Assembly: GCA_900752015.1 (NCBI GenBank)
Contig: CAADTZ010000059.1
Location: 1-6,986 of the forward strand
Source: an uncultured Collinsella sp.
GTDB taxonomy: Bacteria > Actinomycetota > Coriobacteriia > Coriobacteriales > Coriobacteriaceae
Direction of reading: 5' to 3'
DNA length: 6,986 nt
Shown: piece after piece, positions 1-6,936 of the stretch
Position numbering within the stretch: the first letter of the stretch is position 1
Layout: the number at the start of each line of letters is the position of its first letter
The notes under the pieces: model-generated
What the model was told of the DNA's origin: nothing
The model's database searches: none
Seen by the model: the letters and a program-made list of their open reading frames with translations, nothing else
Program-made: the position numbers and the translations under genes

Positions 1-2321
1 CGGCGGGCGACCTCCGCGATCATGGCTGCGTTATCGGTGCAGGCAGACAAGGGCGGCACCGTCACGCGGATCCCCTGACGACCGAGCTTCTTGATCATCA
101 TCTCGCGCAGATGCGGATTAGCCGAGACACCGCCGCCGATGCAATACTCCTTGCATCCGGTGGCATGCAGCGCGTTCTTGGCCTTCTTGTACTGCACGTC
201 AAAGACAGCTGCCTCAAACGAAGCCGCCAGATCGGGCAGGTGAATCGTGCGCCCGGCCTTGGTCTCCTGCTCGATGTAGAGCGTCACGGCCGTTTTAAGA
301 CCCGAAAGCGAGAAACGATAGTCTCCTCTGCTGTTAAGCGCACGGGGGAAATCGATCGCCTTGGGGTTGCCCGTCTCGGCCAGCTTGGAGATGATGGGGC
401 CACCGGGATAGCCCAGGCCCAGCGCCTTGGCCACCTTGTCGAAGGCCTCGCCCACGGCGTCGTCGAGCGTCTCACCGAGCACCTCGTAGTCGCCCCACGC
501 CTTCACATGCACGAGCATGGTGTGCCCACCCGAGACAAGCGTGAAGATAAACGGCGGCTTGAGGTCGGGTTGCGCCAGCAGGTTGGCAAACAGGTGCCCC
601 TCCAGATGGTTGACGCATACGAGCGGCTTACCGGCAGCGTAGGCAAAGCCTTTGGCAAAGGCAACGCCCACCACGAGGGCGCCCACTAGGCCCGGACCCT
701 GTGTCACGCCCACGGCGGCAAGCTCGCTGGGGGCAATGGCTCCACCCTCAAGGCCAAGCGATGTCGCGGCATCCTCGAGCGCCGCATCCACGACGCTCAC
801 AATCACCTCAACGTGTTTGCGCGAGGCGATCTCGGGCACCACGCCGCCAAAGCGGGCATGAAAATCAATCTGTGTTGACACCTGGTTGGCCAGCATATTG
901 CCATCCGCATCGATAATCGCCACGGCCGTCTCGTCGCAGGAACTCTCGATAGCGAGCACTAGGCGGCGGCGCTCAATTTCGGCACGCTCCCCCTCGGAGC
1001 GCCCAGGCGCAGGCAGCGGCCATACGCGCTGCTCTGCCGCCGTCGGCTCGGGCGAAGCGTTGTCGACCGGGAGCACCAAGGGCAGCGGCGCCGTCATGAC
1101 GATGGCATCTTTGCCAACACCGTAGTAACCGCGGCGACGGCCAGCCTCGGTAAAGCCCAGAGCGTTATAAAGCGCGATCGCTCCCTCGTTACCGTCCTCG
1201 ACCTCGAGCGAAGCCGTGGTGCAGCCGAGCATCTGGGCATCATAGCTCACGTGCGACAGCAGCTTGCGGGCAATGCCCTCACGGCGATGTGCCGGGTCGA
1301 CGGCGACATCCAGAATCTGCACATCACCGTCCACGACCATACCGCCGGCAAGGCCCAGCAGCTTGCCGTCGTCGTGTGCCACCCACCAACTACGCGGCGC
1401 AGCGACGTCCTCGCCCAGTTCGGACAGGAACATGCCCGGCGTCCACGCCTCGTGTCCGGCACCTTCAAAGCAGGCAGCCTCCAGCGCGCTCGCGCCCTCG
1501 GCATCCGCCGCGCCCATGGGACGGAACTGCAGATGACGACCGGCGAGCTCATCGGCAACACCCGTAATTTCGCTCTGCGCACTCTCGGCAAGACCAAGAC
1601 GCTTGCGCTCGTTTTCCTCGGCATCCGAAAGGCGCGTGTAAATCGGCAAGACGCGGGCCGGATCGCCGTCACCCGCAGCGTGCGCGAGCAGCAAGCCCTC
1701 GCCCGAAGGCCACCACAGGTCGCGCTCCACGCAGCGGGCGGTCTCGTCCTCACCCAGCAGCTTGCCATAGCGCACGAGACCGTCACCGGTCAGCTGAACC
1801 TGGTCCCAGTCCGCTGCTTGGCGCCACTCATCGAGCGCAACGGCGGCCTTGACCACGTGTTCGCGCTCAAATTGACGCTCGGGACCCTCATCGACCAGCA
1901 TATACAGCGCCGGATATACCTCACCGCGCATAGCATCGGCCAAGATACCAAGCTTGCCGCGCACGCCAGCCTTCCACGCCGTCCAAGCGCAAGCGTCGAG
2001 CGTCGACACGCCCAGCAGCGGAACATTGGCACCGCGCGCGAGGCCCTTGGCAGTGGAGATGCCGATGCGCACACCCGTAAACGACCCCGGGCCGCGACCG
2101 ACCACGTAGCAACCAACATCGCTGCGATCCAGACCGGCCTGAGCCAGCACGCCATCAACGGTATTCACGAGCTCAACGTTGGCGTGACGGCGACACATGT
2201 GGTCGCCACTCACGAGCTTCGTCTCGCCCGTCCGCCCATCAATCCAGCTTGCCGCGCAGGCAAGCATGTCGGTCGAGGTATCGAGCGCCACCACCAGCGC
2301 GTTGTCGTTATGCAAGCTCAT
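1..2321 (-). CDS. tsaD: TsaB-RimI-TsaD fusion protein (t6A37 tRNA modification plus ribosomal protein N-acetyltransferase), 3' end outside window
   Basis: One uninterrupted frame of 773 codons runs from ATG 2321 past the left edge. Residues 1-235 are TsaB, the partner that holds and dimerises TsaD: an ALDTST start (12-17), the GRGPGSFTG signature (75-83) and a PIYTR end motif (226-230). Residues 262-415 are a GNAT acetyltransferase of the RimI type (acetylates the N-terminal alanine of ribosomal protein S18): RREGIA acetyl-CoA loop (346-351), with E373 and Y385 matching the catalytic Glu103/Tyr115 of Salmonella RimI. After a proline/alanine-rich linker (416-453), TsaD starts at 454: ESSCDET (459-465), metal ligands H572 and H576 in HLEGH, and D763 in TDNAAM. 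TsaD transfers threonylcarbamoyl to A37 of ANN-decoding tRNAs. Compared with E. coli TsaD (337 residues), roughly 30-40 residues lie outside the window. The start has an AAGG site 9 nt upstream, inside tsaE, which the gene overlaps by 14 bp. Domain calls are firm; continuity was read by eye in one frame. Confidence 0.93.
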   Translation of the reverse strand, partial: MSLHNDNALVVALDTSTDMLACAASWIDGRTGETKLVSGDHMCRRHANVELVNTVDGVLAQAGLDRSDVGCYVVGRGPGSFTGVRIGISTAKGLARGANVPLLGVSTLDACAWTAWKAGVRGKLGILADAMRGEVYPALYMLVDEGPERQFEREHVVKAAVALDEWRQAADWDQVQLTGDGLVRYGKLLGEDETARCVERDLWWPSGEGLLLAHAAGDGDPARVLPIYTRLSDAEENERKRLGLAESAQSEITGVADELAGRHLQFRPMGAADAEGASALEAACFEGAGHEAWTPGMFLSELGEDVAAPRSWWVAHDDGKLLGLAGGMVVDGDVQILDVAVDPAHRREGIARKLLSHVSYDAQMLGCTTASLEVEDGNEGAIALYNALGFTEAGRRRGYYGVGKDAIVMTAPLPLVLPVDNASPEPTAAEQRVWPLPAPGRSEGERAEIERRRLVLAIESSCDETAVAIIDADGNMLANQVSTQIDFHARFGGVVPEIASRKHVEVIVSVVDAALEDAATSLGLEGGAIAPSELAAVGVTQGPGLVGALVVGVAFAKGFAYAAGKPLVCVNHLEGHLFANLLAQPDLKPPFIFTLVSGGHTMLVHVKAWGDYEVLGETLDDAVGEAFDKVAKALGLGYPGGPIISKLAETGNPKAIDFPRALNSRGDYRFSLSGLKTAVTLYIEQETKAGRTIHLPDLAASFEAAVFDVQYKKAKNALHATGCKEYCIGGGVSANPHLREMMIKKLGRQGIRVTVPPLSACTDNAAMIAEVAR

Positions 2322-2334
2322 CTTGTACAGCCTT
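2308..2334 (-). promoter_or_regulatory. tsaE/tsaB overlap with internal ribosome binding site
   Basis: The TsaE stop (TAA, 2310-2308) lies 14 bases inside the next gene, whose ATG is at 2321. An AAGG site at 2331-2334 sits 9 nt before that ATG within tsaE codons. This layout is typical of translational coupling, and would tie TsaE output to that of its TsaB-TsaD partner. Confidence 0.6.
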
Positions 2335-2814
2335 ATCAATCAAATGGGAAAGCTCCATTGCGCGGTCACCGTGCGCCTCGAGCGTTATCGTTCGCACATC
2401 ACTGTCGCCCTCATCACGCTTGAGCGTCACCGAAAGATACTCATCCGTCAGCTCGTCCTGGAATTGTTCGCCCCATTCCAGCAGGCAAGCACCCTCATAG
2501 CCCAGCACATCGAAAATGCCCGTATCCTCGAGCTCGTAGGCATGCTCCAAGCGGTATAGATCAAAGTGAAACAGCGGAATACGGCCTTGATCGTGAACGG
2601 CCATGAGCGCAAACGTAGGGCTCGTAACCATATGCCCATCGCCCAGCCCGCGCGAGACGCCCTTGGTAAAGTGAGTTTTGCCCACTCCCAGGCCACCGGT
2701 CAGGATGAGCACATCGCCGTCCTCAAGGCACGGTGCAATTAGCTCGCCAAAGTACTCCGTATCGGCAGCGCAAGTCGTTTTGTAAGTACCTACCCCCAGG
2801 CGCTCCAGGGACAT
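2308..2814 (-). CDS. tsaE: tRNA threonylcarbamoyladenosine biosynthesis ATPase TsaE
   Basis: This is the P-loop ATPase that drives turnover of the TsaB-TsaD complex in t6A37 synthesis in the cytoplasm. The 168-residue length is typical. Visible motifs are the Walker A GGLGVGKT at 40-47, SPTF at 65-68 (switch region), FHFDLYRL at 82-89 and LLEWGE at 111-116, whose Glu-Trp pair is conserved in the family. The ATG at 2814 is supported by AAGGAG at 2820-2825, 5 nt upstream. The gene starts 12 bp after the glycosylase stop and its last 14 bases overlap the start of the TsaB-RimI-TsaD gene, so ATPase and partner complex are made from adjacent, probably coupled cistrons. With the fusion gene it supplies all of the t6A machinery except TsaC/Sua5, which is not in this window. 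Confidence 0.96.
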   Translation of the reverse strand: MSLERLGVGTYKTTCAADTEYFGELIAPCLEDGDVLILTGGLGVGKTHFTKGVSRGLGDGHMVTSPTFALMAVHDQGRIPLFHFDLYRLEHAYELEDTGIFDVLGYEGACLLEWGEQFQDELTDEYLSVTLKRDEGDSDVRTITLEAHGDRAMELSHLIDKAVQDELA

Positions 2815-2826
2815 ATATGCTCCTTA

Positions 2827-3447
2827 TTATTCCGAGGCGTCCTCTGGTGCGGGATGTCGCTCCAGATAATCGCCCAGCATCTTAAAGTCTTCCTCCAGCA
2901 GCTCCTGCCACGCCGGATTGCGCAGCGCTGCTGCCGGATGGAAAGTGGGCATTACTACAAAATGCCCCATCTGGTGGAACCTGCCGCGCAGCTTAGTAAT
3001 GCCAATCTCGGTCTTAAGCACAAAGTGCGTCGCAGGGTTGCCGAGCGTCACGATAATATCGGGCCAGATGCTTCGAATCTGCTCACGCAAAAACGGCGAG
3101 CAAGCCAGCACTTCCTCGGGACGCGGATTGCGGTTTCCCGGCGGGCGGCACTTAAGCACATTGGCAATGTAGACGTCTTCGCGTTTGAGCCCCGCCAGCG
3201 ACAAAATGCCGTTGAGGTCCTCGCCTGCCGCCCCCACAAAGGGCTCGCCCTGCAAATCCTCATTGCGGCCCGGCGCCTCGCCAATAAACATCACACGAGC
3301 GCGGGGGTTTCCCACGCCAAACACGATATTGTGACGCGACTGGTAGAGCTGGCAGAGGTGACAATCGCCCAGAACGGCCTCAATTTCCTCGAGTGCGACC
3401 TCACGTGGTGCCTGATGGGTATGGCCAGGGATGTGCATGACGCCCAT
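2827..3447 (-). CDS. udg: Family-4 uracil-DNA glycosylase with a 4Fe-4S cluster
   Basis: This enzyme removes uracil from DNA after cytosine deamination or dUMP misincorporation and starts base excision repair. The 206-residue protein has the family-4 motif GEAPGRNED at 56-64, the FVGAAG stretch at 70-75 that helps form the uracil pocket, and the C-terminal motif TFHPAAAL at 168-175 with H170. Cysteines 29, 32, 100 and 116 (CX2C, then two cysteines 15 residues apart) fit the cluster ligands of family 4, which separates it from the cluster-free family-1 Ung type. The first 16 residues are an ordinary-looking extension with three histidines. The start at 3447 has AGGAG 5 nt upstream, overlapping the alr stop codon; the in-frame Met4 is too far from that site. 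It sits 8 bp after alr and 12 bp before tsaE, so it is part of the operon although its function is unrelated. Confidence 0.93.
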   Translation of the reverse strand: MGVMHIPGHTHQAPREVALEEIEAVLGDCHLCQLYQSRHNIVFGVGNPRARVMFIGEAPGRNEDLQGEPFVGAAGEDLNGILSLAGLKREDVYIANVLKCRPPGNRNPRPEEVLACSPFLREQIRSIWPDIIVTLGNPATHFVLKTEIGITKLRGRFHQMGHFVVMPTFHPAAALRNPAWQELLEEDFKMLGDYLERHPAPEDASE

Positions 3448-3455
3448 GGCGACTC

Positions 3456-4601
3456 CTACACGTAGACCTTGTCGAGGCGCATGCCAAAGCCGCAGGCGAC
3501 CTCGTAGTTAATCGTTCCGCGCAGTCGGGCCATCTCGTCCATAGTGATCTCGGCATCGCCATCGCGGCCGACAATAATCATCTCGTCACCATACTCGGCC
3601 TCGGGAATCTCGTGTGCCGGGTTGGACTGAATGGCGACCATAAACTGGTCCATGCAGATATTGCCAACCTGATGCACGCGCTCGCCGCGATACAGCACAT
3701 CCATACGATTGGAAAGCGTGCGCGATAGGCCGTCGGCATAACCGATCGGCAGCGTGCAGATCTGAACGCGCGTGCGCGGTACGCGGTAGGTAAAACCGTA
3801 GCCCACGCCCTCACCCATCGCAGGGTGTGCCACGCGCGTCACGCGCGCATGGACGCTCATAACGGGATCAAGCTGCATCACGCGGCCGCTCAGCTCGCAC
3901 GGCTGCATGCCATACAAGCCAACGCCGGCGCGGATCATATCAAAATGCATCGAGGGGTCGAGCATCGAGGACGGCGTGTTGGCGCAGTGCACGATACCGC
4001 ACTCAAAACCCGCATCCTTAATGGCCTGAACGGCCTCGGTAAAGCGCTGACACTGCAGCTTGTAGTCCCAGCCCGAAGGTTCATCGGCCGTGGCGAAGTG
4101 CGTAAATACGCCGTCGCACTGAATACCGCGATGGAAATTTATACCGCGGACAAAGTCGAGCACCTGCGTGTAGTGAACGCCGATACGATTCATGCCCGTC
4201 TCGATGGCGAGATGATACTTGCCCACTTTGCCCGCCGCGACGGCACATTCGCCATACGCAAGAGCAAAGTCAGACGTATAGACCGAAGGCATGATATCAA
4301 ACTCGAGCAACGTCGGAATGGCCTCGATAGGCGGCTCGCTTAGGATGAGGATGGGCTTCGTAATCCCGCCCTGTCGGAGCTCAACGCCCTCGTTAACCGT
4401 CGCCGCGGCAAACATGTCGGCACCGGCCGAATACATGATCTTGGCGCACTCAACAGCTCCATGACCATAAGCATCGGCCTTGACCACGCAACACAGGCGC
4501 TGACGTGGATTCAACAAGTTCTTATAGGCCCTCGTGTTGCGACGGAGCGCCCCGCGGTCGATCTCGACCCAGGACCAGCGCGTCAAATCGGCTTTATTCA
4601 T
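3456..4601 (-). CDS. alr: Alanine racemase (PLP-dependent)
   Basis: It interconverts L- and D-alanine and supplies D-alanine for peptidoglycan. The 381-residue length is normal. The PLP lysine is K41 in VVKADAYGHG (39-48); RAGVGLYG (224-231), Y268 in GYGFTY (the expected second catalytic base), LPIGYADG and the GNICMDQ motif follow in the usual order, covering the TIM-barrel and C-terminal beta domains. One departure is clear: where most alanine racemases have HLKVDTGM with a carbamylated lysine (K129 in Geobacillus stearothermophilus), this protein reads HLAIETGM, with A132 at the lysine position. The partner arginine (R139 in TGMNR) is kept. The gene starts 2 bp after the nnr stop; the only ribosome binding site is a weak GGA inside the nnr end, so translation probably depends on coupling. 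Function is secure; the effect of A132 is unknown. Confidence 0.96.
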   Translation of the reverse strand: MNKADLTRWSWVEIDRGALRRNTRAYKNLLNPRQRLCCVVKADAYGHGAVECAKIMYSAGADMFAAATVNEGVELRQGGITKPILILSEPPIEAIPTLLEFDIMPSVYTSDFALAYGECAVAAGKVGKYHLAIETGMNRIGVHYTQVLDFVRGINFHRGIQCDGVFTHFATADEPSGWDYKLQCQRFTEAVQAIKDAGFECGIVHCANTPSSMLDPSMHFDMIRAGVGLYGMQPCELSGRVMQLDPVMSVHARVTRVAHPAMGEGVGYGFTYRVPRTRVQICTLPIGYADGLSRTLSNRMDVLYRGERVHQVGNICMDQFMVAIQSNPAHEIPEAEYGDEMIIVGRDGDAEITMDEMARLRGTINYEVACGFGMRLDKVYV

Positions 4602-4603
4602 GA

Positions 4604-6220
4604 TTAGTCATCCGACCCTTCGTCCATGATTCCCAGATCTTCGAGCGCATCCTTTGCCGCCAGCTCCATGGCAGGACCGATCAAGTCGATAAGATCGGTC
4701 GCGATGACGCTCTTCTCACCATACTCCGTCGCCGCGGCAAAACCGGCGTAGCTGTGAAGTGCGACGGCGTACGAATACAGCAACTCCCAACGATCCATCT
4801 CGTCGCGCATGGTGGCAAGCGTGCCGGCCAAAATACCCGCGAGAACATCACCCGAACCGGCAGTTGCCAGAGAAGCCGGACCCGAGAGCGGCAGCAGTAC
4901 ACGCTCAACGCCACAGATAGCCGTCGTCGGCCCCTTGGCAATGACCACCAGATTGTCGGAGCCTGCAGCCCAGACAACCTTCTGCGCGGCTGCAATCGCG
5001 GTACCAAGGTCGTTCACCTCGTCACCGGCAACCAGACGCGAAAGCTCACGATAGTGCGGCGTCATAACCAACGGCTGCTCGCGACGATACATCTCGGGGT
5101 TACTATCAATACCGTCAATGGCAATCTTAGCAAGGCAGTTGAGTGCATCGGCATCCAAAATAAGCGGTACATCAAGCTCGAGCAAGCCCGAAACCACCTG
5201 CATAGCGCCGGCAGACGTCGTCATACCGGGACCGCACAGTACGCAGCTGTACTTCTTTGCAATCTCGCACACCGTCATGCGCGCAGCGGCGCCAAAGGAG
5301 CCGCGGGAATCAGACGGAATAGCAAAGACGGGAATCGAAGGAAGTGCCATGCGAATAAGATTGGCGCAGGCGTCAGGAGCCGCGACTGCCACGTAACCAG
5401 CACCCGCGCGAGCTGCAGACTTGGCCGCCATAATGGCAGCACCAGGATATTGCGCAGATCCGGCGACAATAAGCACAGAGCCACGGGAATACTTATCGAT
5501 ATTCGTAGGAAGTGGAGCAAAGTAATCGACTAAGTCACCGGGCTCGACAATCTCGGCGGCGTGTTCGACATCATCGATGACCTCGTCAAGACGGTCGTAA
5601 AGATTGCCGCAGATCAAATCGCCAGCATACTCAGGACCATCAGCGCTATACAGACCAATCTTGGGCGCAATCATCGTCACCGTATGCTCGGCACGAATGC
5701 AGTCGTCATCAACAACGCCCGTCTCGGCATTCAGGCCCGAGGGGACATCAATGGATACGACACAATCGGCGCATTCATTGACCGTAGGAATCCAGATGGA
5801 GAACGGCGCACGCAGATTCCCGTGGAAACCGGTACCAAAAATGGCATCGACAACAACATCGGCCTTATCGATCAAAACCTCGAGTTCGTCACGCGAGGGG
5901 CCGACGCAAACGTGCACATCGCGGCCGGCAGTACGACGAGCAACATGACGTGCCAGAGCAGCAGGAATCTCATCCGGCTCAACCGGAGAAACGATATCGA
6001 CGTCCACACCCTTATGGCTCAGAATATCGGCGGCAACCCAACCGTCGCCGCCATTATTACCAAAACCGACCAGAACGAGAACCCGATCGGGATTGAGCTT
6101 CAAGACCTCGTTGGCGGCAAACTCACCCGCTAGCTCCATAAGCTCGGCCTTCGAAGTCCCTTCGCGTTCGATGATATCCTCGAGACGAACGACTTCTTCG
6201 GTACTCAAAACCGGTTTCAT
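4604..6220 (-). CDS. nnr: Bifunctional NAD(P)H-hydrate repair enzyme (epimerase plus ADP-dependent dehydratase)
   Basis: Nnr repairs NADH and NADPH damaged by hydration. The N-terminal YjeF_N domain (about 1-230) epimerises the R and S hydrates; the C-terminal kinase-like domain (about 240-520) dehydrates S-NAD(P)HX with ADP. The first domain shows GFGNNGGDG at 52-60, DAIFGTG at 125-131 and SIDVPSGLNAETG at 156-168 with catalytic D158. The second shows KYSRGSVLIVAGS at 243-255, GPGM at 330-333, LDADALN at 355-361, TPHYRE at 387-392 (the family more often has Gly-Glu after Pro-His-x) and ATAGSGDVLAG at 452-462 with the catalytic D458. The 538 residues match a full-length bifunctional protein. 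AGGAG lies 5 nt upstream of the start, inside the last codons of acpS, and the two genes abut with no gap. Linkage to alr and the tsa genes is common in actinobacteria. Confidence 0.96.
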   Translation of the reverse strand: MKPVLSTEEVVRLEDIIEREGTSKAELMELAGEFAANEVLKLNPDRVLVLVGFGNNGGDGWVAADILSHKGVDVDIVSPVEPDEIPAALARHVARRTAGRDVHVCVGPSRDELEVLIDKADVVVDAIFGTGFHGNLRAPFSIWIPTVNECADCVVSIDVPSGLNAETGVVDDDCIRAEHTVTMIAPKIGLYSADGPEYAGDLICGNLYDRLDEVIDDVEHAAEIVEPGDLVDYFAPLPTNIDKYSRGSVLIVAGSAQYPGAAIMAAKSAARAGAGYVAVAAPDACANLIRMALPSIPVFAIPSDSRGSFGAAARMTVCEIAKKYSCVLCGPGMTTSAGAMQVVSGLLELDVPLILDADALNCLAKIAIDGIDSNPEMYRREQPLVMTPHYRELSRLVAGDEVNDLGTAIAAAQKVVWAAGSDNLVVIAKGPTTAICGVERVLLPLSGPASLATAGSGDVLAGILAGTLATMRDEMDRWELLYSYAVALHSYAGFAAATEYGEKSVIATDLIDLIGPAMELAAKDALEDLGIMDEGSDD

Positions 6221-6760
6221 CTATGCTCCTAGCGTATCTTGCGAAGCATCGCCCAGGTGCTCCGTCAATGCTGAATTCTGCAGCTGCTCAAGCTCATCTA
6301 AAACAGAGCGAGCCTCTTTAAATGTCTGCGCTACGCGTTTCTTGGTACTCACCTTTTCCTCTTTTGGCTTAGGCCGAGCATCTTCGGTAATCGCGATGGC
6401 ATTCGCAACGGCTAAGTCTCCTGTAAGCGTAATGGAAAGAGCGACCTCAACAACACCCAGCTCTTGAGCGATCTCGAGAGCACGGCCCGAAAGCAGCGCT
6501 TTCGGTTTGCCGAGTTTATCACGCGTAACCGAAACATCCTTGCGACCAACGCCTTGACTAAAACCCGTGCCGAGAGCTTTAAGTACCGCCTCGCGCGAAG
6601 CAAAGCGGCTGGCATAGTGAGCAGCGGGGCGCGATGATGCATCACAATACGCACGCTCTTCTTCGGTAAACACACGCCGAGCAAACGACGGCGTCTTTTC
6701 AAGTATTGATTTCATACGGGAAATCTCGACGATATCAACGCCGATACCAGCTTCAGCCAT
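6221..6760 (-). CDS. acpS: Holo-[acyl-carrier-protein] synthase with C-terminal extension
   Basis: AcpS transfers 4'-phosphopantetheine from coenzyme A to the serine of acyl carrier protein, activating it for fatty-acid synthesis. Numbered from the ATG at 6760, the protein has GIGVDIVEI (5-13) with the metal-binding D9, FTEEERAYC (31-39), and FASREAVLKALGTG (53-66) with the second metal ligand E57 and K61, then SITLTGD and ANAIA closing the normal fold at about residue 126. Typical AcpS is about 120-125 residues; this one is 179. The extra part (127-179) begins with a lysine- and proline-rich stretch and continues as a probable helix rich in Glu, Leu and Gln. An upstream ATG at 6772 was rejected because it overlaps the GGAGGTG ribosome binding site that serves 6760. 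First gene of the operon, ending directly against nnr. Confidence 0.94.
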   Translation of the reverse strand: MAEAGIGVDIVEISRMKSILEKTPSFARRVFTEEERAYCDASSRPAAHYASRFASREAVLKALGTGFSQGVGRKDVSVTRDKLGKPKALLSGRALEIAQELGVVEVALSITLTGDLAVANAIAITEDARPKPKEEKVSTKKRVAQTFKEARSVLDELEQLQNSALTEHLGDASQDTLGA

Positions 6761-6763
6761 GTT

Positions 6764-6770
6764 CACCTCC
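6764..6770 (-). promoter_or_regulatory. Ribosome binding site that sets the acpS start
   Basis: On the minus strand GGAGGTG lies just upstream of ATG 6760, with 5 nt between GGAGG and the start codon. It is the strongest such site in the window and decides between the two in-frame ATG codons, since the one at 6772 is part of the same ATGGAGGTG string and has no site of its own. Confidence 0.85.
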
Positions 6771-6789
6771 ATATCGCACAGACTAAGTT

Positions 6790-6819
6790 ATTGTAGCCCG
6801 TTCACAGAAGATGCGACAA
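6790..6819 (-). promoter_or_regulatory. Candidate sigma70 promoter P1 for the acpS operon
   Basis: Reading the minus strand, a -35 element TTGTCG (6814-6819, 4 of 6 to consensus) is followed after 18 bp by a -10 element TACAAT (6790-6795, 5 of 6). Transcription would begin near 6783, giving a leader of about 23 nt before the acpS ATG. It is the only well-formed candidate close to acpS and lies downstream of the rRNA terminator, so the operon could be transcribed independently. Predicted by eye only. Confidence 0.6.
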
Positions 6820-6825
6820 ACGAGG

Positions 6826-6855
6826 GTTATAAAACACAGCTACTATGTGAGACAA
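6826..6855 (-). promoter_or_regulatory. Candidate upstream tandem promoter P2
   Basis: A second minus-strand pair, TTGTCT (6850-6855) and TATAAC (6826-6831), has the same 18-bp spacing as P1 and lies exactly 36 bp upstream of it. Transcripts would start near 6819, so P2 RNA would include the P1 region. The -10 lacks the final T, so it may be weaker, or it may be a chance match in AT-richer spacer. Confidence 0.4.
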
Positions 6856-6869
6856 GAGCCCGTAAACGC

Positions 6870-6900
6870 AAAAAAAGGGGGAGGCCACGAGGCCTCCCCC
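6870..6900 (-). terminator. Rho-independent terminator of the upstream rRNA operon
   Basis: The arms at 6877-6886 and 6891-6900 form a perfect 10-bp stem, nine pairs of them G-C, around the minus-strand loop TCGT. On the minus strand it is followed directly by seven T (6876-6870). On the plus strand the hairpin is followed only by TTCTC, so it acts for leftward transcription. It lies about 36 nt after the 5S end and upstream of both acpS promoter candidates, and therefore insulates the operon from rRNA read-through. Confidence 0.93.
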
Positions 6901-6936
6901 TTCTCAGTTCAAGCGTACGGCTCGGTGCCGTCCACC

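Noticed and set aside
111..689. Plus-strand open frame opposite tsaD
   Set aside because: Shadow of TsaD; the minus strand carries HLEGH and the surrounding conserved TsaD sequence.
900..1700. Possibility that rimI and tsaD are separate genes or that a frameshift splits the fusion
   Set aside because: The same frame holds from ATG 2321 to the left edge with no stop, and both linkers (236-261 and 416-453) are in frame. No ATG, GTG or TTG with good spacing was seen before the TsaD domain.
1251..2423. Long plus-strand open frame of 390 codons antisense to tsaB-rimI
   Set aside because: It mirrors the GC-rich codon pattern of the minus-strand fusion gene, shows no recognisable domain, and the opposite strand carries clear TsaB and RimI motifs.
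4754..6133. Plus-strand open frames at 4754-5533 and 5561-6133
   Set aside because: Both are antisense to nnr, whose motifs are complete; the translations are low-complexity Arg/Asn/Ile-rich shadows with no family resemblance.
6877..6900. Bidirectional terminator or mobile-element inverted repeat
   Set aside because: A T-run follows the stem only on the minus strand, and no transposase or target duplication is nearby.
6901..6936. Possible tRNA gene between 5S rRNA and the terminator
   Set aside because: Only 36 nt are available; it holds a small hairpin but no T-loop or acceptor pattern.
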